This document shows, piece by piece, positions 6,702 to 15,290 of a stretch of DNA of 45,861 bases (positions are counted from its first letter, which is position 1; every line of letters begins with the position of its first letter). Below the pieces are notes generated by a model. It was not told the DNA's origin and did no database searches. It saw only the letters and a program-made list of their open reading frames with translations. Source of the DNA: SVTX01 sp045602385 (GTDB lineage: Bacteria; Bacillota; Clostridia; Oscillospirales; CAG-272); assembly GCA_045602385.1 (NCBI GenBank), contig JAZSBL010000017.1, forward strand, positions 1 to 45,861, written 5' to 3'. The translations under genes were made by a program, and so were the position numbers.

Positions 6702-9332
6702 ATGAAATGGACATCACTTAATGATTTAAGAGAGAAGTATCTCTCCTTCTTTGAGTCGAAGGGACATCTTCGTCTTCCTTCGTATTCGCTCGTTCCTCAC
6801 AACGACAAATCACTCTTACTTATAAACTCGGGCATGGCTCCTATGAAGAAATTCTTCACAGGAGAGGAGCAGCCCCCGCGCAATCGCGTTACTACTTGCC
6901 AGAAGTGCATCAGAACACCTGACCTTGAGCGCGTTGGTCATACGGCTCGTCACGGCACATTCTTTGAGATGCTTGGTAACTTCTCCTTTGGCGATTACTT
7001 CAAAGAGGAGGCTATTGCATGGTCTTGGGAGTTCCTTACCGAATGGCTTGAAATTCCCGCAGAGCTTCTTTGGCCCTCTATTTACGAGAACGACGAGGAG
7101 GCTTACGACATTTGGGTAAACAAAGTAGGCGTAGACCCCGCGCACGTTGTTCGTCTTGGTAAGGCTGACAACTTCTGGGAGCACGGTAGCGGCCCCTGCG
7201 GTCCTTGCTCCGAGATCTACTTTGACCGCGGAATCAAGTACGGCTGCGGCTCTGACGACTGCAAGCCCGGATGCGACTGCGACAGATTCATGGAGATCTG
7301 GAACAACGTATTCTCCCAGTTCAACAACGACGGACAGGGCAACTACACAGAGCTTGCACAGAAGAATATTGATACCGGTATGGGTCTTGAGCGTCTTGCT
7401 TGCGTTATGCAGGGCGTTGATAACATGTTTGAGGTCGATTCTATCCGCAAGGTTATTGACAAGACCTGCGAGATAAGCGGCAAAACATACGGCAACGACA
7501 AAAACGATGATATATCTATTCGCGTTATCACCGACCACTCCAGAAGCGCAATGTTTATGATCTCCGACGGCGTTATTCCCTCTAACGAGGGCAGAGGATA
7601 CGTTCTCCGCCGTATTATCCGTCGCGCTTGCCGTCACGGTAAGCTTCTCAGCATAAATCACGCGTTCCTCGTTGACACGGTTACTGTTGCAATCAACGAG
7701 AGCTGCGGCGCATATCCCGAGCTTGAAGAAAAGCGCGACTACATTCTCAAGGTTATCTCCATGGAAGAGGAGAGATTCGACGCGACTGTTGACGCGGGTC
7801 TTGCTATTCTTTCCGACCTTATAAGAGCTGCGGTAGCAGAACATGCTGACGTTATTTCGGGCGACGAGGTATTCAAGCTTTACGATACCTTCGGTTTCCC
7901 GATCGATCTCACACGTGAGATCGCGGCAGAAAGCAATCTTACCATCGACGAAGGTAAGTTCCTTGAGCTTATGCATCAGCAGAAGGTTCGCGCAAGAGAG
8001 GCAAGAGCTAATATCGGCGGTTGGGACGAGTCATCAAAGTCACTTCTTTCGGGTCTTCCCAAAACCGAATTTACAGGATACACCGATTTCAAGAGCTCCG
8101 CTAAGGTAATTGCAATACTCAACGAAGAGGGAAGCGTTAACAGCGTTTCCGAGGGCGAATGCACTATCGTTCTTGATCGCACCCCCTTCTACGGAGAGGG
8201 CGGTGGACAGGTAGGTGACACCGGTACAATCTACTCCGACAATTTTATCGGCACAGTTTACGATACAAAGAAGACGGACGGCGTATACATTCACCTTTGC
8301 ACAGTTGCAAACGGTATTCTTGCCGTTGGTGACGAGGTTACCGCAGATATCGACGACGTTAAGCGCATGGCAACCTGCCGCAATCACTCTGCGGCGCACT
8401 TGCTCCAGGCGGCACTCCGCAGCGTTCTCGGCAACCACGTTGAGCAGGCAGGCTCTTACGTAAACGACGACGTTTGCCGTTTCGATTTCACTCACTTTGC
8501 GGCACTCACACCCGAGGAGATATTCAAGGTTGAAACACTTGTAAATATGCATATTCTTGCAGCTAAAGAGATCGTTACTACCGAAACCGATATCGAAACA
8601 GCCAGAAAGAATGGCGCAATGGCTCTCTTCGGAGAGAAGTACGGCAAGGTCGTACGTATGGTCAAGATGGGTAACTTCTCGACAGAGCTTTGCGGCGGTA
8701 CACATTGCAATAACACAGGCAAGATCGGTCTGTTCAAGATAATATCCGAGTCCAGCGTTGCGGCAGGTGTCCGCAGAATCGAGGCCGTTACGGGTATGGG
8801 CGTGCTTAACCTTATCACATCTAAGGACAGGCTCATTGCCGACACCGCGGCAGAGCTTAAGGTTCAAAACCCCGTTGACATTGCAAAGAAGGCGGCTCAC
8901 CTTCAGGGCGAGATCGCAGGCATGAAGAGGGAAATTGAGTCCCTTAACTCCAAGCTTGCAGGCTCTAAGATGTCTGACGTTCTTGCAAACGCGGTTGAGG
9001 TTAAGTCCGTTAAGCTTGTAACATATGTTGCAGACGGAATGGAAATTGATGCGGCTAGAAGCCTTTCCGATAAGATCAAGGCGGAGAACGACGACACTGT
9101 TGCGGTAATTACCGTTAAGAGTGGCGACAAGCTCAATTTCATTGCGGTTGCGGGCAAGAGCGCAGTGGCAAACGGCGCACATGCAGGCAAGCTTGTAGGC
9201 GCGGTAGCGGCCGTTACAGGCGGTAAGGGCGGTGGTCGTCCCGATAACGCTATGGCGGGCGGACGCGATGCTTCCAAGGTTGCAGAGGCACTTGAAAGCG
9301 CAAAGGCTACTCTCGAAGGCATGATCAAATAA
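6702..9332 (+). CDS. alaS: Alanine--tRNA ligase
   Basis: This class II synthetase charges tRNA-Ala. At 876 residues it matches the family length. It starts with the aminoacylation core (FESKGHLRLPSYSLVPHNDKS in the first 35 residues; the conserved RNVTTCQKCIRTPDLERVG region has R in place of N at the start). The tRNA-recognition domain follows. The editing domain has the HxxxH pair H562/H566 (HSAAH) and C664/H668 (CGGTH), which bind zinc and clear Ser/Gly mischarging. A coiled coil lies at about 730-760, and the DHHA1/C-Ala domain at the end has GGKGGGRPDNAMAGG. No disruption is seen. It is monocistronic, with its own promoter and strong terminator. Confidence 0.97.
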   Translation: MKWTSLNDLREKYLSFFESKGHLRLPSYSLVPHNDKSLLLINSGMAPMKKFFTGEEQPPRNRVTTCQKCIRTPDLERVGHTARHGTFFEMLGNFSFGDYFKEEAIAWSWEFLTEWLEIPAELLWPSIYENDEEAYDIWVNKVGVDPAHVVRLGKADNFWEHGSGPCGPCSEIYFDRGIKYGCGSDDCKPGCDCDRFMEIWNNVFSQFNNDGQGNYTELAQKNIDTGMGLERLACVMQGVDNMFEVDSIRKVIDKTCEISGKTYGNDKNDDISIRVITDHSRSAMFMISDGVIPSNEGRGYVLRRIIRRACRHGKLLSINHAFLVDTVTVAINESCGAYPELEEKRDYILKVISMEEERFDATVDAGLAILSDLIRAAVAEHADVISGDEVFKLYDTFGFPIDLTREIAAESNLTIDEGKFLELMHQQKVRAREARANIGGWDESSKSLLSGLPKTEFTGYTDFKSSAKVIAILNEEGSVNSVSEGECTIVLDRTPFYGEGGGQVGDTGTIYSDNFIGTVYDTKKTDGVYIHLCTVANGILAVGDEVTADIDDVKRMATCRNHSAAHLLQAALRSVLGNHVEQAGSYVNDDVCRFDFTHFAALTPEEIFKVETLVNMHILAAKEIVTTETDIETARKNGAMALFGEKYGKVVRMVKMGNFSTELCGGTHCNNTGKIGLFKIISESSVAAGVRRIEAVTGMGVLNLITSKDRLIADTAAELKVQNPVDIAKKAAHLQGEIAGMKREIESLNSKLAGSKMSDVLANAVEVKSVKLVTYVADGMEIDAARSLSDKIKAENDDTVAVITVKSGDKLNFIAVAGKSAVANGAHAGKLVGAVAAVTGGKGGGRPDNAMAGGRDASKVAEALESAKATLEGMIK

Positions 9333-9341
9333 AAATTCATT

Positions 9342-9372
9342 CCCCCGCTCAAATGAGCGGGGGATTTTTTTA
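9342..9372 (+). terminator. Terminator of alaS
   Basis: A GC-rich 9-base stem cccccgctc / gagcggggg (9342-9350, 9355-9363), loop aaat, then a run of T. Confidence 0.9.
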
Positions 9373-9381
9373 TAAAATCAC

Positions 9382-9410
9382 TTGACAACTCTGTTTTTTT
9401 GTGATAAAAT
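9382..9410 (+). promoter_or_regulatory. Promoter of the TetR-ABC operon
   Basis: TTGACA (9382-9387), 17 bases, TAAAAT (9405-9410). Transcription would start near 9417, immediately before the inverted repeat at 9422-9437. Confidence 0.82.
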
Positions 9411-9421
9411 AATTTATGTTG

Positions 9422-9437
9422 TATAACACTTGTTATA
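9422..9437. promoter_or_regulatory. Probable TetR operator
   Basis: Perfect inverted repeat tataac-actt-gttata at the expected transcription start and just upstream of the SD. A dyad in this place in front of a tetR gene points to autorepression. Binding is inferred. Confidence 0.6.
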
Positions 9438-9450
9438 TTTGGAGGAAAAT

Positions 9451-10014
9451 ATGCCGCCTAAGGTTAAGATCACAAAAGAAGATATAATTAAAACAACGCT
9501 TGAGCTCGTGCGTACAAGCGGGGAGAGCTCCATAAATGCAAGAGCAGTAGCGGGGGCACTAAATTGCTCTACGCAGCCGATTTTCTCCAATTTTGCATCT
9601 ATGGAGGAGCTTAGAGGCGTTATCATAGCAGAAGCATACGAACTATATCTCCGCTTTACCCAAAATGAAGTTGACAGCGGGAAATATCCCGAATACAAGG
9701 CGTTTGGTATGGCATACATTAGATTTGCAATGGATGAAAAGGAGCTTTTCAAGCTTTTATTCATGCGCGACAGAACGGGAGAGGATCTCTCTCCTACAGC
9801 AGATTTTGAGCGTTCCGCAGAAATAATCAGCCAAACCAATGGCTTATCTATTGAGATAGCGCGCCTTATTCACCTCGAAACATGGGCGTGCGTCCACGGC
9901 ATAGCTGTTATGGCGGCTACAAACTTCTTGCCGCTTGAATTAGACCTGATTAGTAATATGATAAGTGACGTTTATCTTGGTGTTCGTGCCAGATACACCA
10001 CGGAGGGAAAATAA
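9451..10014 (+). CDS. TetR/AcrR family transcriptional regulator
   Basis: This 187-residue regulator has an N-terminal TetR helix-turn-helix (ITKEDIIKTTLELVRTSG, then SSINARAVAGALNCSTQPIF, residues about 6-47) and a variable ligand-binding C-terminus (WACVHGIAVMA near 150). The start is placed at the ATG at 9451 because GGAGG (9440-9444) sits six bases before it; an in-frame TTG at 9430 has no SD and would overlap the operator dyad. It is the first gene of an operon with an ABC-2 exporter, ending one base before the next ATG. It probably represses the operon until a ligand, perhaps a substrate of the pump, binds. The ligand is unknown. Confidence 0.88.
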   Translation: MPPKVKITKEDIIKTTLELVRTSGESSINARAVAGALNCSTQPIFSNFASMEELRGVIIAEAYELYLRFTQNEVDSGKYPEYKAFGMAYIRFAMDEKELFKLLFMRDRTGEDLSPTADFERSAEIISQTNGLSIEIARLIHLETWACVHGIAVMAATNFLPLELDLISNMISDVYLGVRARYTTEGK

Positions 10015-10015
10015 T

Positions 10016-10744
10016 ATGGATGCAATAAGAATTGAGGGACTATCCAAACAATACCGCGAGGTATTGGCGGTTGATAATCTTTCACTTACAATAAATGAAG
10101 GTGAGCTTTTCTCACTTCTCGGTCTTAACGGCGCAGGAAAAACAACTACCATAAAGATGCTGTCCTGTCTCGCAGAGCCAAGCGGCGGTAATGCATATTT
10201 GCTTGGTAAAAGCATTATTACAGACAGTTCCGAGGTGAAGTCATTTATCGCGGTTTCGCCACAGGAATCTGCAGTCGCACCGGGACTTTCAGTGCGCGAG
10301 AATCTTGAGCTTATATGTGGCGTACATGGTTTTACAAAAGCCAAAAGAAACCAGAAAATAGATGAGCTTACACGTCTTCTTTCTCTTAATGAGGTCATAA
10401 ATAGAAAGGCCGGCAAGCTTTCGGGCGGCTGGCAAAGACGCTTGAGTATTGCTATGGCGCTCATAAGTGAGCCCAAAATACTATTCCTTGATGAGCCGAC
10501 GCTTGGACTTGACGTTATTGCGCGAAGCGAGCTTTGGGAGATAATCCGCGCCTTGAAAGGCAATATCACCATTATCCTTACAACGCACTATATGGAGGAG
10601 GCCGAGGCACTCTCAGACCGTATTGCAATTATGAATGAGGGCAAGCTTCTTGTCTGCGATACACCCCACGCGATCAAAGACAAGACCGGCGAGAGCAGCA
10701 TAGAAAATGCATTTATAAAGATAGTAAGGGGGGCTGAAAAATGA
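10016..10744 (+). CDS. ABC transporter ATP-binding protein (ABC-2 / drug-export type)
   Basis: This is the nucleotide-binding subunit (242 residues) that powers the permease encoded next. It has Walker A LGLNGAGKTTTIKML near residue 36, a Q-loop near 82 (AVSPQESAV), signature LSGGWQRRLSIAMAL near 138 (Trp in place of the usual Gln/Met), Walker B ILFLDEPTLGLD, and the switch His in TTHYMEEAEALSDR. The ATG at 10016 has SD ggaggg eight bases upstream; upstream in-frame starts overlap tetR and lack one. The stop overlaps the permease start by four bases. Family relatives export drugs, bacteriocins or lipids. Confidence 0.92.
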   Translation: MDAIRIEGLSKQYREVLAVDNLSLTINEGELFSLLGLNGAGKTTTIKMLSCLAEPSGGNAYLLGKSIITDSSEVKSFIAVSPQESAVAPGLSVRENLELICGVHGFTKAKRNQKIDELTRLLSLNEVINRKAGKLSGGWQRRLSIAMALISEPKILFLDEPTLGLDVIARSELWEIIRALKGNITIILTTHYMEEAEALSDRIAIMNEGKLLVCDTPHAIKDKTGESSIENAFIKIVRGAEK

Positions 10745-11472
10745 GAATGATCACCTTTGCTAAAAGAAACTTCAAGGAAATAGTGCGTGATCCCTTGAAT
10801 CTCGCATTTTTGTTTGGATTTCCCATTGTCCTGCTGCTTCTGCTTAGCGCAATACAGGCAAATATTCCGATCAGCATGTTTGAGCTTGATCATCTTACAC
10901 CCGGCATCATGGTATTCGGGCTTGCATTTATGTCGCTATTTTCCGCCACGCTTATTTCAAAGGACAGGCAGAGCAGCTTTATGCAACGTTTATATACGAC
11001 TCCTATGACAGGCGCGGATTTTATCCTCGGTTATACGTTGCCGCTGATACCGATAGCTATTGCGGAGGGAATTGCTTGCTACATTTTCGCACTGATATTG
11101 GGGCTTCAATTTAGTGTTAATATCCTGATTTCAGTTGTGTCTGTCATCCCGATAGCGCTTTTATATATAGGTATCGGTCTGCTTTGCGGAAGTGTATTGA
11201 ACGACAAGCAGGTTGGTGGAATTTGCGGAGCATTGCTTACAAATCTTTCCGCATGGCTTTCAGGGATCTGGTTTGATCTTGATCTGGTCGGAGGTGCTTT
11301 TAAGACAGTAGCGCATATGCTTCCTTTTGTGCATGCGGTTGAAATGGAGCGCGCGATCGTTGCGGGTAATTGGACTGACCTGTGGTCTCATCTTTTCTGG
11401 GTGCTTGGATATGCAATCGTACTAATTGTAGCCGCGATATTCCTGTTTCTAAAACAGATGAAAAAGCAATAA
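10741..11472 (+). CDS. ABC-2 type permease
   Basis: This 243-residue integral membrane protein has about six predicted membrane segments (near 23-41, 55-75, 100-122, 130-155, 165-185, 218-238). The MITFAKRNFKEIVRDPLNL start is typical of ABC-2 permeases, followed by FGLAFMSLFSATLISKDRQSS. It forms the channel of the exporter with the preceding ATPase (ATGA overlap). The last segment ends in a basic tail (LKQMKKQ). The substrate is unknown; TetR control favours an exporter of toxic compounds. Confidence 0.88.
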   Translation: MRMITFAKRNFKEIVRDPLNLAFLFGFPIVLLLLLSAIQANIPISMFELDHLTPGIMVFGLAFMSLFSATLISKDRQSSFMQRLYTTPMTGADFILGYTLPLIPIAIAEGIACYIFALILGLQFSVNILISVVSVIPIALLYIGIGLLCGSVLNDKQVGGICGALLTNLSAWLSGIWFDLDLVGGAFKTVAHMLPFVHAVEMERAIVAGNWTDLWSHLFWVLGYAIVLIVAAIFLFLKQMKKQ

Positions 11473-11508
11473 AAAATACGGCATTCCATTTTAGGAATGC
11501 CGTATTTT
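11473..11508. terminator. Bidirectional terminator between the ABC operon and rpe
   Basis: A 15-base stem (11473-11487 with 11494-11508, loop atttta) is flanked by A-rich and T-rich arms, so it can serve both converging units. Confidence 0.85.
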
Positions 11509-11518
11509 CGTTTTTATA

Positions 11519-12184
11519 TCATCTGAAATCTGTTGTTGCACTGTTCTTCATCGCACTGATAACCGCTCTGGGCTTCTTAGCCTTGAATATTGCGGAGCCC
11601 GCGACAATTACGTTTGCACCTGCTGTTGTGAGCAAGGAAACATTTTTATCGTTGATTCCACCGTCAACCTCGATGTCAAGGTCAATGCCTCTCTCGGCGC
11701 AATATTTACGGAGCGTTGCAACCTTGTCTATGGTCTCGGGAATAAGCGACTGACCGCCAAAACCCGGCTCTACGGTCATTATAAGCGCCATATCGATATG
11801 CTCGACAAGCGGGAAGAGATGCTCTACGGGAGTGTTGGGAGAAATTGCGATTCCTGCCTTCATCTCGTACGAGTGGATCAGATGTACAACTGACATGGGA
11901 TTCTCGCAGGCCTCGTAATGCACGGTGATTATATCCGCGCCCGCCTTTACAAATCTGTCTATGTATCTTTCGGGACGCTTGATCATAAGATGCACGTCAA
12001 AGATCATATTGGTGCATTTTCTGATCGATGAAATAAGATCGGGACCAAAGGACAGGTTGGGGACAAACGCGCCGTCCATAATATCAAGATGGAGGTACTG
12101 TGCGCCTGCGGTTTCTACCTTTTTGATCTCACTGCCAAGTGTTGCGTAATCTGCGGCAAGCAGAGAAGGAGCTACGTATATCAT
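11519..12184 (-). CDS. rpe: Ribulose-phosphate 3-epimerase
   Basis: It interconverts ribulose 5-phosphate and xylulose 5-phosphate in the pentose phosphate pathway. The 221-residue TIM barrel has APSLLAADYATLG at residue 4, HLDIMDGAFVPNLSFGP near 33 (metal-binding His and Asp), FDVHLMI near 65, MTVEPGFGGQ near 138, and EVDGGIN near 172 with the second catalytic Asp. All key residues are present and length is normal. It precedes ispF by 185 bases in the same direction but is read after it, so it may be a separate unit. SD ggaaagg lies upstream of the ATG. Confidence 0.95.
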   Translation of the reverse strand: MIYVAPSLLAADYATLGSEIKKVETAGAQYLHLDIMDGAFVPNLSFGPDLISSIRKCTNMIFDVHLMIKRPERYIDRFVKAGADIITVHYEACENPMSVVHLIHSYEMKAGIAISPNTPVEHLFPLVEHIDMALIMTVEPGFGGQSLIPETIDKVATLRKYCAERGIDLDIEVDGGINDKNVSLLTTAGANVIVAGSAIFKAKKPRAVISAMKNSATTDFR

Positions 12185-12342
12185 AAAATACCTTTCCTTT
12201 CAATGTAAAACTTATGTAGAATTTTGTTGTATTATGTCATACAATATGTGTATAAGGCAACGCTTCGGATCAGCCTTTTTTATTTGTTTTAAGTCAAGGA
12301 CGTATCCGCACTTTTCAGGTCATACTCCGAGCGATCATATAC

Positions 12343-12380
12343 GCTGCTGCGCAAATGTGCAGCAGCATTTTATTTTTTTT
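12343..12380 (+). terminator. Strong hairpin with plus-strand T-run between rpe and ispF
   Basis: A 10-base stem (12343-12352 with 12357-12366, loop aaat, one G-T pair) is followed on the plus strand by attttatttttttt. The genes on both sides run on the minus strand, where the hairpin has no U-run after it. It therefore looks like the end of an unannotated plus-strand transcript, or an ispF 3' hairpin. Confidence 0.55.
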
Positions 12381-12843
12381 GCAAGATGCAGACCGCGTGC
12401 GCGGCTATGCCAAGCTCCGCACCGGTAAAGCCAAGCCTTTCCTCTGTGGTAGCCTTGATGCTTACGTTATCTACGGCGGTATCAAAAACGCGAGCAACGT
12501 TCTCCCTCATCGGGAGAATATGTGGTGCTAATTTAGGTTTCTGGGCGATAACAGTTGCATCAATATTTCCGATGATGTAGCCCTTGTCCTTCATTATTTC
12601 TGCGACACGGTGGCACAAAAGCATGCTATCCGCATCCTTATAAGCTTGATCGGTGTCCGGGAAGAGATGGCCTATATCTCCCATTGCCATAGCACCTATT
12701 ACTGCATCCATTATAGCGTGCAATAATACGTCCGCGTCTGAATGTCCGAGCAATCCGAGAGTGTGGGGAATATCCACGCCGCCGATTATGCATTTTCTGC
12801 CCTCAACAAGCTTATGGACGTCATATCCGTGGCCTATTCTCAT
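12370..12843 (-). CDS. ispF: 2-C-methyl-D-erythritol 2,4-cyclodiphosphate synthase
   Basis: It cyclises CDP-ME 2-phosphate in the MEP route to IPP/DMAPP. The 157-residue protein starts MRIGHGYDVHKL (metal-binding Asp and His), then LGLLGHSDADVLLHAIMDA near 32 (second metal His and Asp), GDIGHLFPDTD near 57, and the C-terminal KATTEERLGFTGAELGIAAHA. Length and motifs are canonical. It overlaps ispD by four bases, the common ispDF arrangement, and is the last gene of the HTH-tsaE-tsaB-rpiB-ispD-ispF operon. Confidence 0.96.
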   Translation of the reverse strand: MRIGHGYDVHKLVEGRKCIIGGVDIPHTLGLLGHSDADVLLHAIMDAVIGAMAMGDIGHLFPDTDQAYKDADSMLLCHRVAEIMKDKGYIIGNIDATVIAQKPKLAPHILPMRENVARVFDTAVDNVSIKATTEERLGFTGAELGIAAHAVCILQKK

Positions 12844-13628
12844 TCTCCTGTCACCTCGCCGTTCTTGCTTTCTGCGCGCGAGCGGAGTATAGCCTCGGCA
12901 AACATGACGTCAAAGGGCTCGGTTATCTTAATATTCTCTCTGCTGCCCTCAACAAGCTTGACGGGAATCCGTATATGCTCAAAGAGAGAAGCATCGTCCG
13001 TGCCCTCATATTTTTCATCACGCGCAATATATGCCGCCGCTCTGAACGCGTTTGTCTTAAAGACCTGAGGCGTCTGAGCCTGCCATGTATTCTTACGCTC
13101 TGTCGTGCTGTCTATAAAAGCGTTTTTGTCGCCCAGCTTTATTGTATCGATAGCTTTTATGGCGAGGATCGCCGCTTCGTGAAGATATGCGCCGTGGCAG
13201 ACCTTATATATCATCTCGTCGGTGATAAGGCATCTTGCCGCATCGTGTATTGCCACGAATTTTGATTTGGGATTGACAGCGTCGCTTCCAAATCTTGCGG
13301 ACTCTTGCCTTGTTTCGCCGCCCTCAACGACTTTCATGGGTTTTTCTATGCCGTATTTTTCGCTAAATGATTCATAAAGCGGTATTTCGTCCTTTTTCGC
13401 AACGATTATTATCTCATCAATGCAATCAGACTTATCGAACACGCTTACAGTCCTCGCAACTACCGGCATACCGTCAAGGGATAAAAACTGCTTGCTTCCG
13501 CCATTCATTCTTGTGGACGAGCCTGCCGCCAGAATGATTGCGGATGTAAAATATTTCTTTTCCTTTTTCCCTGAGATCGCGCGGAACACCTCTGCGATCT
13601 TATGCGGAGTATCGGTTCTTTCTGACAT
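12840..13628 (-). CDS. ispD: 2-C-methyl-D-erythritol 4-phosphate cytidylyltransferase
   Basis: It couples MEP to CTP to give CDP-ME. After an unusual polar N-terminal extension of about 28 residues it has AIILAAGSSTRMNGGSKQFL (CTP-binding loop with Arg and Lys), near 100 the VVEGGETRQESARFG segment, then HDAARCLI near 125 and AQTPQVFKTNAF near 182. The extension (MSERTDTPHKIAEVFRAISG) is hydrophilic. An internal start is possible, but no better SD was found; SD gaggtg lies before the first ATG. It overlaps ispF and sits 23 bases after rpiB. Confidence 0.95.
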   Translation of the reverse strand: MSERTDTPHKIAEVFRAISGKKEKKYFTSAIILAAGSSTRMNGGSKQFLSLDGMPVVARTVSVFDKSDCIDEIIIVAKKDEIPLYESFSEKYGIEKPMKVVEGGETRQESARFGSDAVNPKSKFVAIHDAARCLITDEMIYKVCHGAYLHEAAILAIKAIDTIKLGDKNAFIDSTTERKNTWQAQTPQVFKTNAFRAAAYIARDEKYEGTDDASLFEHIRIPVKLVEGSRENIKITEPFDVMFAEAILRSRAESKNGEVTGE

Positions 13629-13651
13629 TTTACACCTCTTATGCTTGAGTA

Positions 13652-14098
13652 TTAGTTCTGCTTTTCAATTTCAGCGATCATTTCTACACGCTGCGCATGT
13701 CTGCCACCCTCAAATTCGGTCTCTACAAAGAGATCTACCATATCAAGCGCAAGACCTACGCCCACAACTCTTCCACCAAGGCAGAGAACGTTTGCATCAT
13801 TGTGCATTCTCGTCATCCTGGCAGAGAATGTATCGGAGCAGCATGCGGCGCGGATGCCTTTATGCTTGTTAGCCGCCATCGACATTCCTATACCCGTACC
13901 GCATACGAGTATTCCTCGCTCAAACTCACCGCACTGTATCTTTTTGCAAAGTGCGCTTGCATAGTCGGGATAGTTGCAGGAATCTGACGTATACGTTCCC
14001 ACGTCACAGGTTTCTATGTTCTTCGCGTTCAGGTGCTTGATTATCTCATTCTTAAGCTCAAGACCACCGTGATCGCATCCGATTACTATCTTGTTCAT
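13652..14098 (-). CDS. rpiB: Ribose 5-phosphate isomerase B
   Basis: It interconverts ribose 5-phosphate and ribulose 5-phosphate; members of the RpiB/LacAB family can also use allose 6-phosphate. The 148-residue protein begins MNKIVIGCDHGGLELKNEI, with the catalytic Cys in ILVCGTGIGMSMAANKHKG near residue 65 and an NDANVLCLGGRVVG segment near 100. The ATG at 14098 is chosen because SD gaggtag lies just upstream; the frame stays open 33 codons further but inside tsaB. The gap to tsaB is 13 bases, so it is in the same operon. With rpe nearby it covers two non-oxidative pentose phosphate steps. Confidence 0.94.
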   Translation of the reverse strand: MNKIVIGCDHGGLELKNEIIKHLNAKNIETCDVGTYTSDSCNYPDYASALCKKIQCGEFERGILVCGTGIGMSMAANKHKGIRAACCSDTFSARMTRMHNDANVLCLGGRVVGVGLALDMVDLFVETEFEGGRHAQRVEMIAEIEKQN

Positions 14099-14111
14099 TT
14101 GCACTACCTCT

Positions 14112-14834
14112 TTATTGGTTATTTTCTTTGATAAGACGTTCCTGTCTTTCGCGCTCTGCCTGGGAAGGACGTAGATATATCGGCACAAGAGCCGCATCGT
14201 CTACGCATTCTCCCAAACAGTATTTCTTAAGCGCTATCTGAGCCACGCTATATGCGCTTTGATATCTCTGTCTTTCGGGAACATAGGAGAGCTTTGTCTT
14301 TATAAACGCTTTTTCGGTAATGCCATATCCGTCTCCCGACAGATATACATTCTCACTCCATTGACTAAGCTCCTCGTCAAGCTCCGCTATCGCAAGGGCT
14401 CTGTCATCGCAAAGTCTTGTTAACATGCCATTTTCACATTTGAAAAGCGCATTGTAGACCTGAGAGCGTCTTGCGTTCATGACCGGACATATAAGTCCGT
14501 CATTGCCTATTAGATTATAAGCCAATGCCTCGAGCGTTGAAACCGAGACGCAGGGCTTATCCTTTCCGTATGCGATACCTTTTACTGTTGCTACGCCTAT
14601 ACGGACTCCTGTAAATGAACCGGGACCCGTACTACACGCAAAAACATCTATATCATTTACCGACATTTCCGCCATTCTCAAGGCCTGCTCAACAGCGGGA
14701 AGAAGTGTCTGTGAATGGGTGTTTCCCGTATTTACGGTCACCTCACAGACAAGTCTTTCGTCCTCGCACACGCACACGCTTGAAACCTCCGCGGTACTGT
14801 CAAGTGCAAGTATCTTTATCTTTTTTTCTTTCAT
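14112..14834 (-). CDS. tsaB: tRNA threonylcarbamoyladenosine biosynthesis protein TsaB
   Basis: TsaB is the scaffold partner of TsaD in making t6A at position 37 of ANN-decoding tRNAs. The 240-residue ASKHA-fold protein has ILALDSTAEVSSVCV near residue 8, NTGNTHSQTLLPAVEQAL near 35 and the diagnostic CSTGPGSFTGVRIGVATVKG near 68. The C-terminus ends PIYLRPSQAERERQ, also typical. It overlaps tsaE by four bases, so the two are coupled. TsaD and RimI, which often follow, are not in this window. Confidence 0.95.
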   Translation of the reverse strand: MKEKKIKILALDSTAEVSSVCVCEDERLVCEVTVNTGNTHSQTLLPAVEQALRMAEMSVNDIDVFACSTGPGSFTGVRIGVATVKGIAYGKDKPCVSVSTLEALAYNLIGNDGLICPVMNARRSQVYNALFKCENGMLTRLCDDRALAIAELDEELSQWSENVYLSGDGYGITEKAFIKTKLSYVPERQRYQSAYSVAQIALKKYCLGECVDDAALVPIYLRPSQAERERQERLIKENNQ

Positions 14835-15286
14835 ATCACTAAATTAACCGTTATCCTTCTTTTGGTATTGAGATCTGCTTTCTCGATCCTTACCTCAATT
14901 CTATCGTCGGGGAGAGCATAGGGAATAAGCTCACACCACTCGGCAATACAAACATTATCCTCTCTCAGATAATCATCGTATCCTATCGAGTAGAGATCGT
15001 CCTCATCGGTTACTCTGTACATGTCAAAGTGACACACCTTTTTTATACTGTCGGCGATCGCTCTATACTCATTTACAAGCGCGAACGTAGGAGATTTTAC
15101 GGTTGAATTTGGGCAGAGTGTACTGCAAAAGCCTCTGACAAATGCGGTCTTGCCGACACCGAGGTCACCGTACATTGCAACGAATCGCGGTAGAGTATCA
15201 TCATCGCATATAAACTCCGCAAGCATTCTGCCAATCTTCTCGGTATATTCAACCGAATCCGAGTAAATTTCAAACGGGAAGTCCAT
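14831..15286 (-). CDS. tsaE: tRNA threonylcarbamoyladenosine biosynthesis ATPase TsaE
   Basis: TsaE is the P-loop ATPase that resets the TsaB-TsaD complex during t6A synthesis. It has Walker A MYGDLGVGKTAFVRGF near residue 43, SPTFALVNEY near 75, FDMYRV near 95 and IAEWCELIPY near 120. The start is set at 15286 (MDFPFEIYSDS) because SD gaggg lies ten bases upstream and this leaves it four bases after the stop of the HTH gene. An upstream ATG at 15343 has no SD and would overlap that gene. It gives 151 residues, the usual length. Confidence 0.94.
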   Translation of the reverse strand: MDFPFEIYSDSVEYTEKIGRMLAEFICDDDTLPRFVAMYGDLGVGKTAFVRGFCSTLCPNSTVKSPTFALVNEYRAIADSIKKVCHFDMYRVTDEDDLYSIGYDDYLREDNVCIAEWCELIPYALPDDRIEVRIEKADLNTKRRITVNLVI

Positions 15287-15290
15287 ACCG

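Noticed and set aside
6816..9182. Long open frames on the minus strand (386 and 380 residues) opposite alaS
   Set aside because: They lie exactly opposite a conserved gene, have no SD or domain, and are Val/Asn/Cys-rich as expected from the complement of its codons.
9430..9450. TTG start at 9430 for the TetR gene
   Set aside because: No SD, and the added residues would overlap the operator dyad; the ATG at 9451 has GGAGG at good distance.
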